NCBI RefSeq assembly: GCF_026914265.1
Contig: NC_069132.1
Location: 32,668,932 to 32,732,931 of the forward strand
Length of the DNA: 64,000 nucleotides
Origin: Mya arenaria
Taxonomy: Eukaryota; Mollusca; Bivalvia; Myida; Myidae
Direction of reading: 5' to 3'
The notes under the pieces were generated by a model, which did not search any database, was not told where the DNA came from, and saw only the letters and a list, made by a program, of their open reading frames with translations. Shown here in pieces: positions 44,679 to 55,600 of this stretch. Made by a program: the position numbers and the translations under genes. The first letter of the stretch is position 1. Every line of letters starts with the position of its first letter.

Positions 44679-45784
44679 TGTGTATGTCTTCGTCTAAATA
44701 GTCTAAATGGCTTTGTCATGCAGAAAACAAACTTTTCACGAATGCCGGTGAAGCGCGCTTGATTTTTGTTCAGTAGTTTAATCGAATTTGAGGGTTAAAT
44801 GCAACTATTTTTCTAATACCGTCAATTACATGTACATATTTCAACGTTATGATTCTGCACTTAATTTAATATAATTAATAGATCCATTAGCTAAAGTCTT
44901 ACAATAATGCAGAACTAAAATATAACTAAGATATTTAGATTTATTATTGAATGGATTATAAGATATAAATATAAAGATAGAAGAAAGAAATTGGATCAAA
45001 GGTTTGACCATAATGGTCTCGAGTCTGAGATCATGGTGTGTAAAGCTAATATGGGTATATAAATGGATGACAGTACTTTATATTTTGTTTACGTCAATTC
45101 ACTAGCCGGGACATAGACATTTGGAGTTAACGAAACATAATGGAGGACAAGGCGATCAGAGTGACGTGGCTTTTTTCGAATAGGCCGTTGGTTTTCCAAC
45201 GTGCCCAATGTCGAACACCGATACATGGGCGATAATTTTCTGGGTTTAAACCAGTACTTACTATTCCAAATTTCTTAGTACTTACTTGTTCTAGCATTTG
45301 ACGAGCACCATGCAGCCAAGTGTGCTGCCGATACCGTTTTTAACGTATCATCGAGTGGTCGGGATTTAATTTGAACCAACGACCTATACAGCTCTTAAAG
45401 CGGACTCTCTAACACTAGGATATCGGGGAATCAAGGAGTCTCATGTGGGTGCATACGTTGAATATTAAAGTTGTTGAAGTCATAAACACTGAATTACTTG
45501 TCAAATGGTACAAACGAAATCACATTTTTTAATGTATTCGTTATCTTAACCAGTAATGAGTATTTCAAACTGTGTCCATTTCGTTTACATTCTAATGGGC
45601 CGCGAACAACACACAGGCACATGACCTACTTGGTACAAAAAACACAATGTAAATTAAGGTCACAACTTGAAATAGGGGTGTCCCATTATAAATGGTCACC
45701 ACCTGAATACGAAAAATATTTCCTTCTCAAGAGTCAAATAAACCGATGAAGTGGGATAGCGCAAACAATAGGGGAAATATGCCG
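44679..45784. other. PSMA3 upstream region with a tRNA-like SINE relic
   Basis: The first ~150 bp should hold the PSMA3 promoter; no TATA box is obvious. Near 45,365-45,440 the minus strand reads CCTAGTGTTAGAGAGTCCGC followed by CGTTGGTTCAAATTAAATCC, spaced like box A and box B, suggesting a decayed tRNA-derived element. No gene was seen. Confidence 0.4.
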
Positions 45785-47220
45785 CATGATAAGCCCATTT
45801 CGGACAGTGATGGGACATTCACCCACCCATATCGGGAAGTGGTGGGACACTCAACTCCCAATTTCAAAGAGTAATGGTGGCATGCACCAACCCATTTCCA
45901 TTGTGATGAGACATGCGGTCACCCATTTTGTTAGGCGATGCGCATGCGCCCACCCATTTCGGCAAGTGTCCAAGTATTCCAACCTAGTCATATGCCAGTG
46001 TTGTATATATATAACATCCGATTTCCTGCATATGTGATATATGGCAATATCACCTGATTCAATGCCAATGTGACATATCATGGCTTTATCACATGATTAA
46101 ATACCAGTGTGATATATCATGGCTCCATCACGTACCTGATTTAATGCCAGTGTGACATATCATGGCTTTATCACCTGATTCAATGCCAGTGTGATATATC
46201 ATGGCTTTATCACCTGCTTCAATGCCAGTGTGACATATCATGACTTTATCACCTGATTCAATGCCAGTGTGACATATCATGGCATTATCACCTGATACAA
46301 TGCCAGTGTGATATATGATGGCTTTATCACCTGATTTAATGCCAGTGTGACATATCATGGCTTTATCACCTGATTCAATGCCAGTGTGATATATCATGGC
46401 TTTATCACCTGATTCAATGCCAGTGTGACATATCATGGCTTTATCACCTGATTCAATGCCAGTGTGATATATCATGGCTTTATCACCTGATTCAATGCCA
46501 GTGTGACATATCATGACTTTATCACCTGATTCAATACCAGTGTGACATATCATGGCTTTATCACCTGATTCAATGCCAGTGTGATATATCATGGCTGTAT
46601 CACCTGATTCAATGCCAGTGTGATATGATACATTTTCACCTGTTACTATTCTATGTTAATATGGGGCATTTCCACCTGTTTTATGACAGTGTGAGATGGG
46701 GAATATCCATCTACTTTTATGCCAGTGTGATAAGGCGCATTTCCATCTGATTGGTTTTCCACCTGGTCCTCTATCAGTGTCGGATTTGGGACATTTCACC
46801 TTTTATCATATACCAGCGTGATATGGTATATTTTCACCTGGTTCAGTGCCACTGTAATAGTGAACATTTACATCGTTTATACAAGTGTGATGTGGGGAAT
46901 GTTCACCTATTTCTGCGTCAGTGTGATATGCGGGTATTTCTATATTGTTCTACGCCAGTTTGGTATGGAACAGTTCCACTAAGTTCCATGCCGGTGTAAT
47001 ATGAGGAAGTTCCATCCAGTTATATGCCAGTGTAATGTGGGTAATTCCACCTAATTTTAAGTGTGTGCAAAATTAGGCATATCCCCCTGGTTCAATGCCA
47101 TTTCGATATAGGGCATTTCCACCGGGTCCTCTGCCAGCAATTTATTGGGATTTCAGCCTAGTTCTATGCCCGTGCGATATGGGGAAATCCACCTGATTCT
47201 ATGCCAGTGTTATGCCGTGA
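45785..47220. repeat. 39-bp minisatellite with a homogeneous core and decayed edges
   Basis: The core (about 46,060-46,625) repeats ATCACCTGATTCAATGCCAG plus TGTGATATATCATGGCTTT every 39 bp. Successive units tend to alternate GATATATC and GACATATC, so a 78-bp dimer is partly visible. On both sides (45,785-46,050 and 46,625-47,220) the units become diverged and length-variable but keep CCA(G/T)TGTGATATG and CATTTCCACC-like blocks. The 154-residue minus frame in it is a by-product. Confidence 0.93.
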
Positions 47221-47765
47221 AAAAGTGCACCCGGTCGTTCCGTAAACAATTTATTTTCCTGCAATATAATTCGGTCTATCGTCAACCTGTTGTTTTCCAG
47301 TCTTCCCCCTCAGACGAGCGCAATGAGTGCACGTGTTCAATGCATAAGCGGTGCTCCTGAGTGTTCCTAGATCTAGTAGGATGCTAGAAGCATATATCTA
47401 TAAATCGAAGGATATCAGCCTCTTAGACGACAGACATATGTTACAACAATGATTGTCGGCGCCAAGAGTTAGAAAAGAAGCCAACATGATATCATTTTAA
47501 TCTAATGTATGTTTTTTAGCATCCTGGGCACCCCAGCGTATCATAACCTAATTGCAAATATAGTATGAAAATGGTGACAGAAGGAGGAATTAGTTCCAAA
47601 ACAGGAATAATTTATGTAACAACACAAATTACATGTTTATTGTTTTTTATTATGCTACAGACAAAAATGATGTTCAATAGATATTATTGAATTTGAAAGA
47701 CCTTACTGTATACATTATGTTGTATCATGAGCAAACTATTAAATACTGATAATAACTATATGTAC

Positions 47766-47849
47766 ATATCGAGGGGTGAAAGCGAAAAGGTTCTAAGTGA
47801 CATTAAATAAAGAAGCAGATAGAACCTTTTCGCTTTCACCCCTCGATAT
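47766..47849. repeat. Perfect 30-bp inverted repeat with 24-nt spacer
   Basis: The arm 47766-47795 (ATATCGAGGGGTGAAAGCGA then AAAGGTTCTA) is exactly reverse-complemented at 47820-47849. An RNA from either strand would form a 30-bp perfect stem with a 24-nt loop, the size of a microRNA-like precursor. It may also be a tiny foldback element. Confidence 0.93.
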
Positions 47850-48152
47850 ATAACTACGAGTCATGACAGATCACTGTATTGATATTGAAACATATCCGGT
47901 ATAGGTCCGTTTTAGCAAAAACATATACTTTGACTATATTATGAAACTGAATTTTCTGTATTTGTGACCGTTTATATTTCAACAACCTTTTACACGTACA
48001 AATTAGCTCAAAGTTTAACCATTGTCTAATCAATGTGTTCTGGACGCAGACAACATCTCGTTATTCCGAAAATAATTGGTTGTAACCCCTTTAATGCGTG
48101 ATATGCTTTTGTCCCAGATTTTTTAAATGTCATAGGGTAAAGATCTGTTGAC

Positions 48153-48449
48153 TTAAGTGTCACATGTTCGATTTTGCCTGAAGATGGCGTCGGTGTTCGG
48201 ATGCCACATGTTCAGGTAGAAGAAGCCGAGTACCAGGGCGAAGGCGGTGACACACAGGAAGTACATGACAACACTGAAAGCACGTGCTCTACGGCTTGTC
48301 CACTTTTTACCGAGACGCACGGTGTACAGCGAGTGCTGCGGGCGAGGGTGTGAACGCGCGAGAAACTCGTGCGAGCGCGACATCATCTCGTCAGCCATTT
48401 CGCGAATGATGTCAAGTCGTGAACGGTCCATCGAGCATCGAGACGTCAT
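48153..48449 (-). CDS. Small single-pass membrane protein, InaF-motif-like, 98 residues
   Basis: One exon is open from ATG at 48449 (AAAAAATGACG, A at -3) to TGA-side end at 48153; an earlier in-frame Met 12 codons upstream is less likely. The N-terminal half (SRLDIIREMADEMMSRSHEF) is polar and helical. Then LGKKWTSRRARAF precedes one strong membrane segment (SVVMYFLCVTAFALVLGFFY) and LNMWHPN. Basic-Lys-Trp, a ~22-residue hydrophobic helix and a final Tyr-x-x-x-Trp-x-Pro resemble InaF-motif proteins (Drosophila inaF, vertebrate INAFM1/2); Drosophila inaF is linked to TRP channel function in photoreceptors. The similarity is from memory and short, so the family call is tentative; the gene itself is better supported by its GC-rich coding stretch. 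Confidence 0.6.
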   Translation of the reverse strand: MTSRCSMDRSRLDIIREMADEMMSRSHEFLARSHPRPQHSLYTVRLGKKWTSRRARAFSVVMYFLCVTAFALVLGFFYLNMWHPNTDAIFRQNRTCDT

Positions 48450-50004
48450 TTTTTCACAAATGTACGTCACCGGCGATACCATCAACAGTTAATTTGCTAA
48501 TGCATCCGATTTCTATAAATGTCTGTATACAATCTCCATGTATATCAATTTGATGTGTTTGAGCACAATTTCACATTATTTACGTTATTGCACATAGTTA
48601 AATCACTGTGGTTCCTTCTCCTCAACTGTCATCACATCAATGAATAATTCTGAGAACTTCTTTGAAAATGTGCCAATAATATTCACTTAGTTCTATTTAC
48701 TCAGAACGGTTACTCTGTTTGAATCCACTTGAAAAAACACTAATGTTATCAGACGATATGAAAGAGAATGTATGTCTTTGCAGAAACGATTTACCAAATA
48801 GTCTGGTATTTTTGCACGTGTAATGTTGGCGCCATCTGGGAAAACTTTCTTGAGAAATTCCTAGATTAAGAAACATTCTGCATTTTCATGGGTGCTATCG
48901 ATCTCTCAGCACAGAGAAAATGGAAGAGACAATAAAATATCCCTCGTTTCCTACTGCCCACAAATAACGGCGTTCCTCCGTTCTGCCTTGGCATTATGAA
49001 TTAACTGTCACGAGGAATTGACGTCATGTTTACAATTTGCAAGAAACATTGCATTAAAAGCACTAGTTCACCATGGGCACACCATTGATCAATTCCCATT
49101 GTTTTACATAAAAGATTTGCACATGAAATAGAAACATACGTTCGCCTATATATGTTCAAACAATTCGGGAAATGGCAGACTAAACTACCTTTTTTAAGAG
49201 TTTTGGCGGGGTGATTCACACTGTATTTTTGGTAGCACTCGTCTGCCCATATAGAGAACAGCATGTGCACCATTTTGCATACATAGAATTGAAAGTTAAA
49301 GATCACCATTTTTTGTTTTGATTAAAACTTGTATATACTATGATTAGAAATACATAGTTACAAATTTGGCAAGATTGGCAGTTCAAACACAATAATACAC
49401 CACTTGTAAATTTCTTTGACAAATTCATGATGTTCAAGTTCTTTACAGTCCGTCACAATGTACCCTTTCCTACCTTTAGCACCTTGTTCCTTTTTGCATT
49501 ACCTTGCCCTTTAAAAATCCGGCTAAAACCCTATCTTATGCAACCTTAGAATAATCATCCCCGTGAAGTTGTTAAATGTGCGCGCGCGGGTGTGTGTGTG
49601 GTTGGAAGGGGGGGGGGGGGGTCAATCGTAGTAAAGGTTTGCATATGATGCATCATTTTAAACTAAAATTAGCTAGTCAGCGCAGTGATTAGCACCAATG
49701 CAAGCCGGACAAGCGTGGGTTTCCACCGGTTTAAAATACCATATTCTCGCATAACATCGTGCCAACGAGAATGAATAAATAAGTTCATACTGAACCAACA
49801 CCCACCTAATACCAAATCGGTCCCTGAGATATCTTGGCTCTGCCATTTCGGCCCATTAAAATTATTTTTTATCAACAGGATGGGGCCGATTTGGTAGGGG
49901 TCGAAAATGTAACCGTTTCAACTAGGGGCCGACTTGGTAAGGTGTCGATTTGACTGGTAACTGCAAGATCAAATCACGTCATATTTGATTTTGTTTTAAT
50001 ACTT
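48450..50004. other. Intergenic; tRNA-like relic near 49.68 kb, poly-G tract
   Basis: No gene was seen. At 49,673-49,735 AGCTAGTCAGCGCAGTGATT and GTGGGTTTCCACC are spaced like box A and box B of a tRNA-derived SINE on the plus strand. CG/TG dinucleotide runs and a G-run lie at about 49,580-49,621. GGGCCGA(A/T)(A/T)TGG motifs recur at 49.85-49.95 kb. Confidence 0.4.
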
Positions 50005-50990
50005 TTAATGTCCACCTGCTGCGGCAATTACAGCGAGGCACCTTGTCCTCATTGATATAATATATCTGTGAAGATACGGTTGTGGAATGGCTGCCCAAAT
50101 CTGATTAATATCACGCGTGAGCACCCTGACATTTGGTTGCAGCGGATGGGCACGCACCTTACGCTTCAAAAGTTCACACACGTGCTCGATCGGATTTAAA
50201 TCCGTACTTTTTTGCAAGCCATTTGAGTGTTCGCACGTTGTTTGCTACAAGCATAACTTCTGTGCTTCTAGCCGCGTGACATGTTGCGTTATCCTGTGTC
50301 AACATCATACCGCGATTGGCACTGCTATGAGGTAAAAGAACCGGCCGAATGGCGTCATTTTGATACCTCATCGCGTCCATGTTTCCTTGAATGGGTTCAA
50401 TTGGAGTTTTCGTGTGCATGGAAACTCAAGCCCACAGCATAATGGAACCACCCCCGAAGTTATCCAGTTCTACCAGACAGTTCTCATTGTTCCGCTCACC
50501 CGACGGCGATATACGCGAGCACGTCTGTCATTCGCACGTAGTGTGATGCGTGTCTCATCAACAAATAAAACATTGGCACAGTCCGCCCTTGGTAATCGCA
50601 AATGTCGCCTGGCCCACGATGATCTTGCCTGCCTGTGTCTTGCGTTAAGAATCGACGGCACCGCAAGCCGGCGGCCCTTAAGCGATTGCGCACTGTCTGT
50701 GGGTGGATTGCGGGGTTGTGTCTGCCCACTGTATTACGGGCCGTCGTCGCTGCCGAGGTAAAACTATCCTGAAGGTGGTAATTGACATTTTGAATGTCCT
50801 GTTGGGGAGTCGTCGCTCTTCTTTTGGGGCGTCGTCGGAGATCTGCTACACTTCCGGTTTGTAATAATATAATCGAATTGTTCAAAAGTGAAAGTTAATA
50901 AGATACAATGTATTTCATTGTATGATTGGTCAGTCCTATATGACAGTCTAGTGATGAAACGATTATCGAGTACAATCAATAAATCGTCGC
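50005..50990 (-). pseudogene. Broken Tc1-like transposase
   Basis: On the minus strand, spread over three frames, are CNVLFVDETRITL-like (reads CANVLFVDETRITLRANDR, first catalytic Asp), MLTQDNATCHAARSTEVML (second Asp) and STDLNPIEHVCELLKRKVRA (catalytic Glu), in the order and spacing of a Tc1-family DDE transposase. An upstream N-terminal part (NPAIHPQTVRNRLRAAGLRC) matches the Tc1 HTH region. At least two frameshifts separate the parts: one upstream near 50.8 kb and one between the second Asp and the Glu near 50.2 kb. I found no convincing terminal inverted repeats. Confidence 0.85.
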
Positions 50991-52652
50991 TGACAATGCC
51001 ATGTCGACGACAATCGATGAAGGTTGTCCAAAATCGATGTCGCTAATTTTACTTCCGGTAACTACCTATTTGTTTTTGTTTTGTGGTAAAGTTGAGTAAA
51101 TGTCAATTTTTCTTACACAAATGCGGTGAATATAAACACTTTTGCTTAAAAATTTAGAAATCTCCCAAAATTACAAATTGTTTTTAATTGTTTATATGTT
51201 TCATAAAACCTTCTTCAATAATCTGTCTCTAAGGTGTCGTGGGTCCGGTCTTACCTGCAAATTCCGGGGATCCCGGCTCGATGCATTCAGTTTTTGAAAC
51301 CTTTTTGGTATCGTTTGTAATTAACTTATTTACTTTTTGTGTGAAAGTTTTATGAAGTTAAGATATTCTTATGAAATGTTCAATATAACAGTTTATTCAA
51401 TGTTAAGCTGGTTCACAAATATTTAATATGCTTTTACATGGATAAAATGATAACTTACTTGATGCGGCGTGCATCATTTTGCAATTGATGTGCAATTATT
51501 AAGTATGGGTTGTGTTGTTATGTTTTTTCGTTCAGTTATTAAAGACAAAAAGGTTATGGAAATTTACTTACTGTTGCAAAAAGCATGTCTATTGCATCAC
51601 AAGTACTGATTTCAGGTTAACCATTTAAATGATCATAATGATACTATGTATAAAGAATGTATTATTTACTGATATTAGGAACTTTCGATTATTGTCCGAT
51701 AGTAAATCGAAATGCTTGGTCCGATTCGATTCGATTATCGATAGCAAATGGAGTCCGATGTTAAAACACTATATGACACACTGGTATTGTATTGTTGACC
51801 GCCCGTGGTATTGTTTACGACTGTTTTTACGTAAATAAGAAACACCTACAGATTAATATAAACAAACATGTTTATGTCAATATTTTGCACTTAATAACAA
51901 ATAAAAACACATATTGCAACTTTTATAACGACACATAACATGCCTGTCTGATGGGGGTGCCGGCACGAATCATTCCGACGGCTTGCACGCGTTCTGCAAT
52001 GCTCATTCTCGCCATATTTAATGTTTTTCATAAAAGACAATCCTCGAAGAATCCATTCCAACCATATTCGACAACTACCATGCCGTGCACGAGAAACTCG
52101 AGCACATAGTCTATTTTCCACCTACCCGGTTCCGCATGGATGATTTTGTACATTAATACGTGTTTTCTTTAAGTAAATCGATATATTGGTGTGTACAATA
52201 CAAGAATTACCAACAATTAGATTTATTGATTAAAAATGTCGCATAGCATCATATTTTATATAGTGGCCAATTGGAAATTCGTCGAAGTGTATACGGAATA
52301 AAGTACCGTGGCAGTTGCCGACGATGGATCTCAACATTTGTATACATTTTTGCGAAGTTATTTCAAAATCCCAATATGCGTGACATTTTCATATTCCGGT
52401 TTCTGAATGTTTTACAGCTGAGAAGACTGCAAACTTCAAAATGAGATATGCACGCAACATGAACAATAACAGTGGATTTAAAAAAAAAGCCGTATAACAA
52501 ATTTATAATACAGGCATGCGCAAGCTCAATGACACGGGATAAAAAGGCCATTTTAATGGAAACAAATTGTTTTTTGACAATCAAGCACACCATACTGCAA
52601 GGTAGATAACTCTGTGCTTAACAGAAAAGTAAATAACTAAAAAGTGTTGAGA
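50991..52652. other. Intergenic before the propeller gene; no gene seen
   Basis: The DNA is AT-rich. ATCGAT/TCGAT-rich short repeats occur at 50.96-51.05 kb and 51.68-51.74 kb. None of the short open frames is convincing. The propeller gene promoter should lie at the right edge. Confidence 0.4.
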
Positions 52653-55600
52653 ATGAAACTGAAAGACAGTGTCCTCTCGATACAATTTATTGCCGTTTTC
52701 AAATTTCAGACACCTTATAAAATAAACTGTTTACGGTTTGGTAACGCTTTCAGGTAAGTTGATTGAAAATTACAATTTTAATTTTAGAAATTAAAGTGAA
52801 AGTTGAAACTGAAAGTAAAATGAACTGATGGCAGTGATGCGATTACAGGAGCAGGGAGAGCGCTTCTGGCACATCCTTATCCTTCAAGTTATGTCATTTT
52901 AAATTTAATTTTTTATTGAAATCATAAATTTCTTGAATTTTTCATTTGCATTTTTTGCAGTGTACATGTAGGATGTGAGATCCCAAAATACATAATAACC
53001 TCAAATTTCATTGAAAAATATTAAAGTGTAAAGAAGAATAATGGAAAAAGCTTAGTTTAGCGTATACTTATATACATACAGTATATACCAGTGTGTTCTA
53101 TATACAGTACAGTATACATGTATGTAAAAACAACACAATAATTTCTGTATTAAATATCTGACCCAAGGGGACATGACTGTGGAAGCAAGTTACATGGCTT
53201 GCAGATTTACCAGCCTATTAGCCTGCCCAATTGGTGGATTTTTCGATAATGCAAGAATCTTAACATATTTAATTTGCATACGAATATTTGCTCTACAATG
53301 ATAATACAAGCCCAATAATTGTATTGTTTTTCTTTGTTTCAGAAAAGACACAAGCGGCCTTGTGGTTGGGGGAGAAGATGGGATAATTAGAATTTATGAT
53401 TTGTCTTCTGAAATACAGCCAGATAAGCCACAGGTCTGGGACCTTTTTCATGAATGATATCATAGTCACCATTAGGAGTTTTAAACATTTTATGTTCTTT
53501 TGATGCTGTGAAAGTACGTTTTCCAGATTTTGAAGCTGAACAAAAATCACATACACATGTAGCATTATTTTTTTCTTTCTATTACATGAAATTGTTTAAA
53601 CATTCAGTCTTTTAGATTTTAAGACGTTTTATTTTTTAGTGGCTTTATATATCTGATTTGGTAGTAATTGAGAGTATCACAATTACTTTCACCACTATTA
53701 CTTTTTCAATTATCATCTCATCGTTTTTTTTCAAGTTATTGCAATAGCCATGGAGTCATTGGCATTGTTGACATTGGTGGGATATTGATTGGCCGTATTA
53801 CAACAAATGTTCAAGACTTTCAAATGAAACATTGTACTGATGTTTCCAGAGACAATGCACAGAAATGCCCACAATTTTGGCTTTAATAATTGTCATGTTA
53901 TGGTCTGAGAAAAAATATCAGGCGAGTAATGGAATTTGCGCCTCGGCTCCTTTGTTTTATATGGTATTATTTTTTTTACAGATATTCTTAGAAACAAAAG
54001 GTGGCCCTATACAGTCAATTGCCATACACGATGTTACTAAGTTCTACAATGATGACATTGTGGCTGGAGACTCCGTTGGCATGGTTACCATATTCTGCAA
54101 TCGTCAGATTCTCACAAGACACAGTCTATCAAAAAACAGCATTCACTGCCTAAATATTCACAAAAATCCTTGTAAGTATCTTATTTTAAAAGTTTGCAAT
54201 CTATTCTATGACCCTGACATGACTGGAATACTTATACAAATTCTGCCATTCATTGCTTTTGCCAGCGACGATACTGGAGTGGTTGGCATATTTGATTCTT
54301 GATCTGAGGGTCCTGAGTTTGTACATGGAGCTTTGTGTAAGTTTGTTGAAATTTAAAAGCTCTTAAGATCTAATTCTACTAGTTAAAATAAATTATGATC
54401 TTAAATTAATCTTTCAGTGGGTAACTGTGCAATAGTTGCTGCAGATGAATCTGGTTACATTTGTGCTATACAGCCATCACAAGAACTGTGGAGAATTAAC
54501 TTGAACAACCTCGCTATAAACAAGGTAACGAACCATTTAGCATTTGTTGAAACCAATGTTGCATATTCCGCTAGCACTGTACTAAATATGTGGTACATGT
54601 AGTAATAGTTATGTGTAATGATGCAATTCAGTTGATATATTCCACCCTGGAATTACTGTTTAATGTTATAAAGTGTTTTATCATTTGTTTCCGTTTACTT
54701 CTTAGTTGTTACCCTTTCTCCATTGAGAATGGGTTTTCATCATACTTCCAAAATGAGAGGAAGTTTCAGAAGTTCTGCTAATTGTTAATGTGAAATTCAA
54801 TATGGGAAACCCCTAAACCATTGCTATATATTTGATACAGTTTGAAGTTGTCCAGACAAATCAAAAGAAATTCATTTTTTTTTACCTACAGAGTTTTCTA
54901 GTGTGAGCAATGGCATTACATTAGCGTAATGAATTAAAAAATAATGCTATCAATCTTATAGGGTCCATCAGAAAAGGCGATTGTAACAAGTCTGCTGTGT
55001 GCTGATCTCACCACACCGAGTGGGGAAGTGTGCAGCTACATTCTTGCAGCAGACAACAGAAAACATTTGCTGGTAGTGAATCAGGGCGAAGTTGTTATGA
55101 CAATCAACACCCCCGATGTTGTTACTGCAGTAAGTAAATAACAGGGATAAGTGCTTTTTTGGTATACATTGTGAACATAATTGCTCAATAGATGATAGTT
55201 CTCTTGATTTGGAGCTCACAGCAATGTACAGGTTGCCATATATGTTTTCAGGAGTTAAATAACTATATATTGGAAATTAAAACCTCAAATGCAATTTTCT
55301 TCCTGATTATTTTACAAGATAGAGGCTCCAAAATTGCAATTACATTGATCATGTCTATGATGTCTCATGTTTATTGGCTAAAGTTCTCTTTTTTGTTTTT
55401 CTAAATTTATGACCATTGTTCACAGAGCTAGGAAAAAAAAAATTCATAGATTTTTGTTAGTTGATACAAAACCGTTAACACATTTTCTCATTGTTTATTC
55501 TAGATGTGCAGTGGTGCTTTTATTGATGCTGAGCGTCTAGATACTGGAGGTGAGACGACCCAGACCAAAAACACAACGCAGGTTGCTCTTGGCTGTGCCA

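Noticed and set aside
46128-46592. 154-codon frame with repeated ICHTGIESGDKA
   Set aside because: It is a product of the 39-bp (13-codon) minisatellite and is absent where the units change length.
50117-50761. Plus-strand frames across the Tc1 region
   Set aside because: They are antisense shadows of the minus-strand transposase relic.
53668-53886. Frame with HGVIGIVDIGGILIGRITTN as an extra propeller exon
   Set aside because: Exons ending at 53433 and starting at 53982 already join in phase (KPQ to IFLETK), and no good splice sites bracket this stretch.
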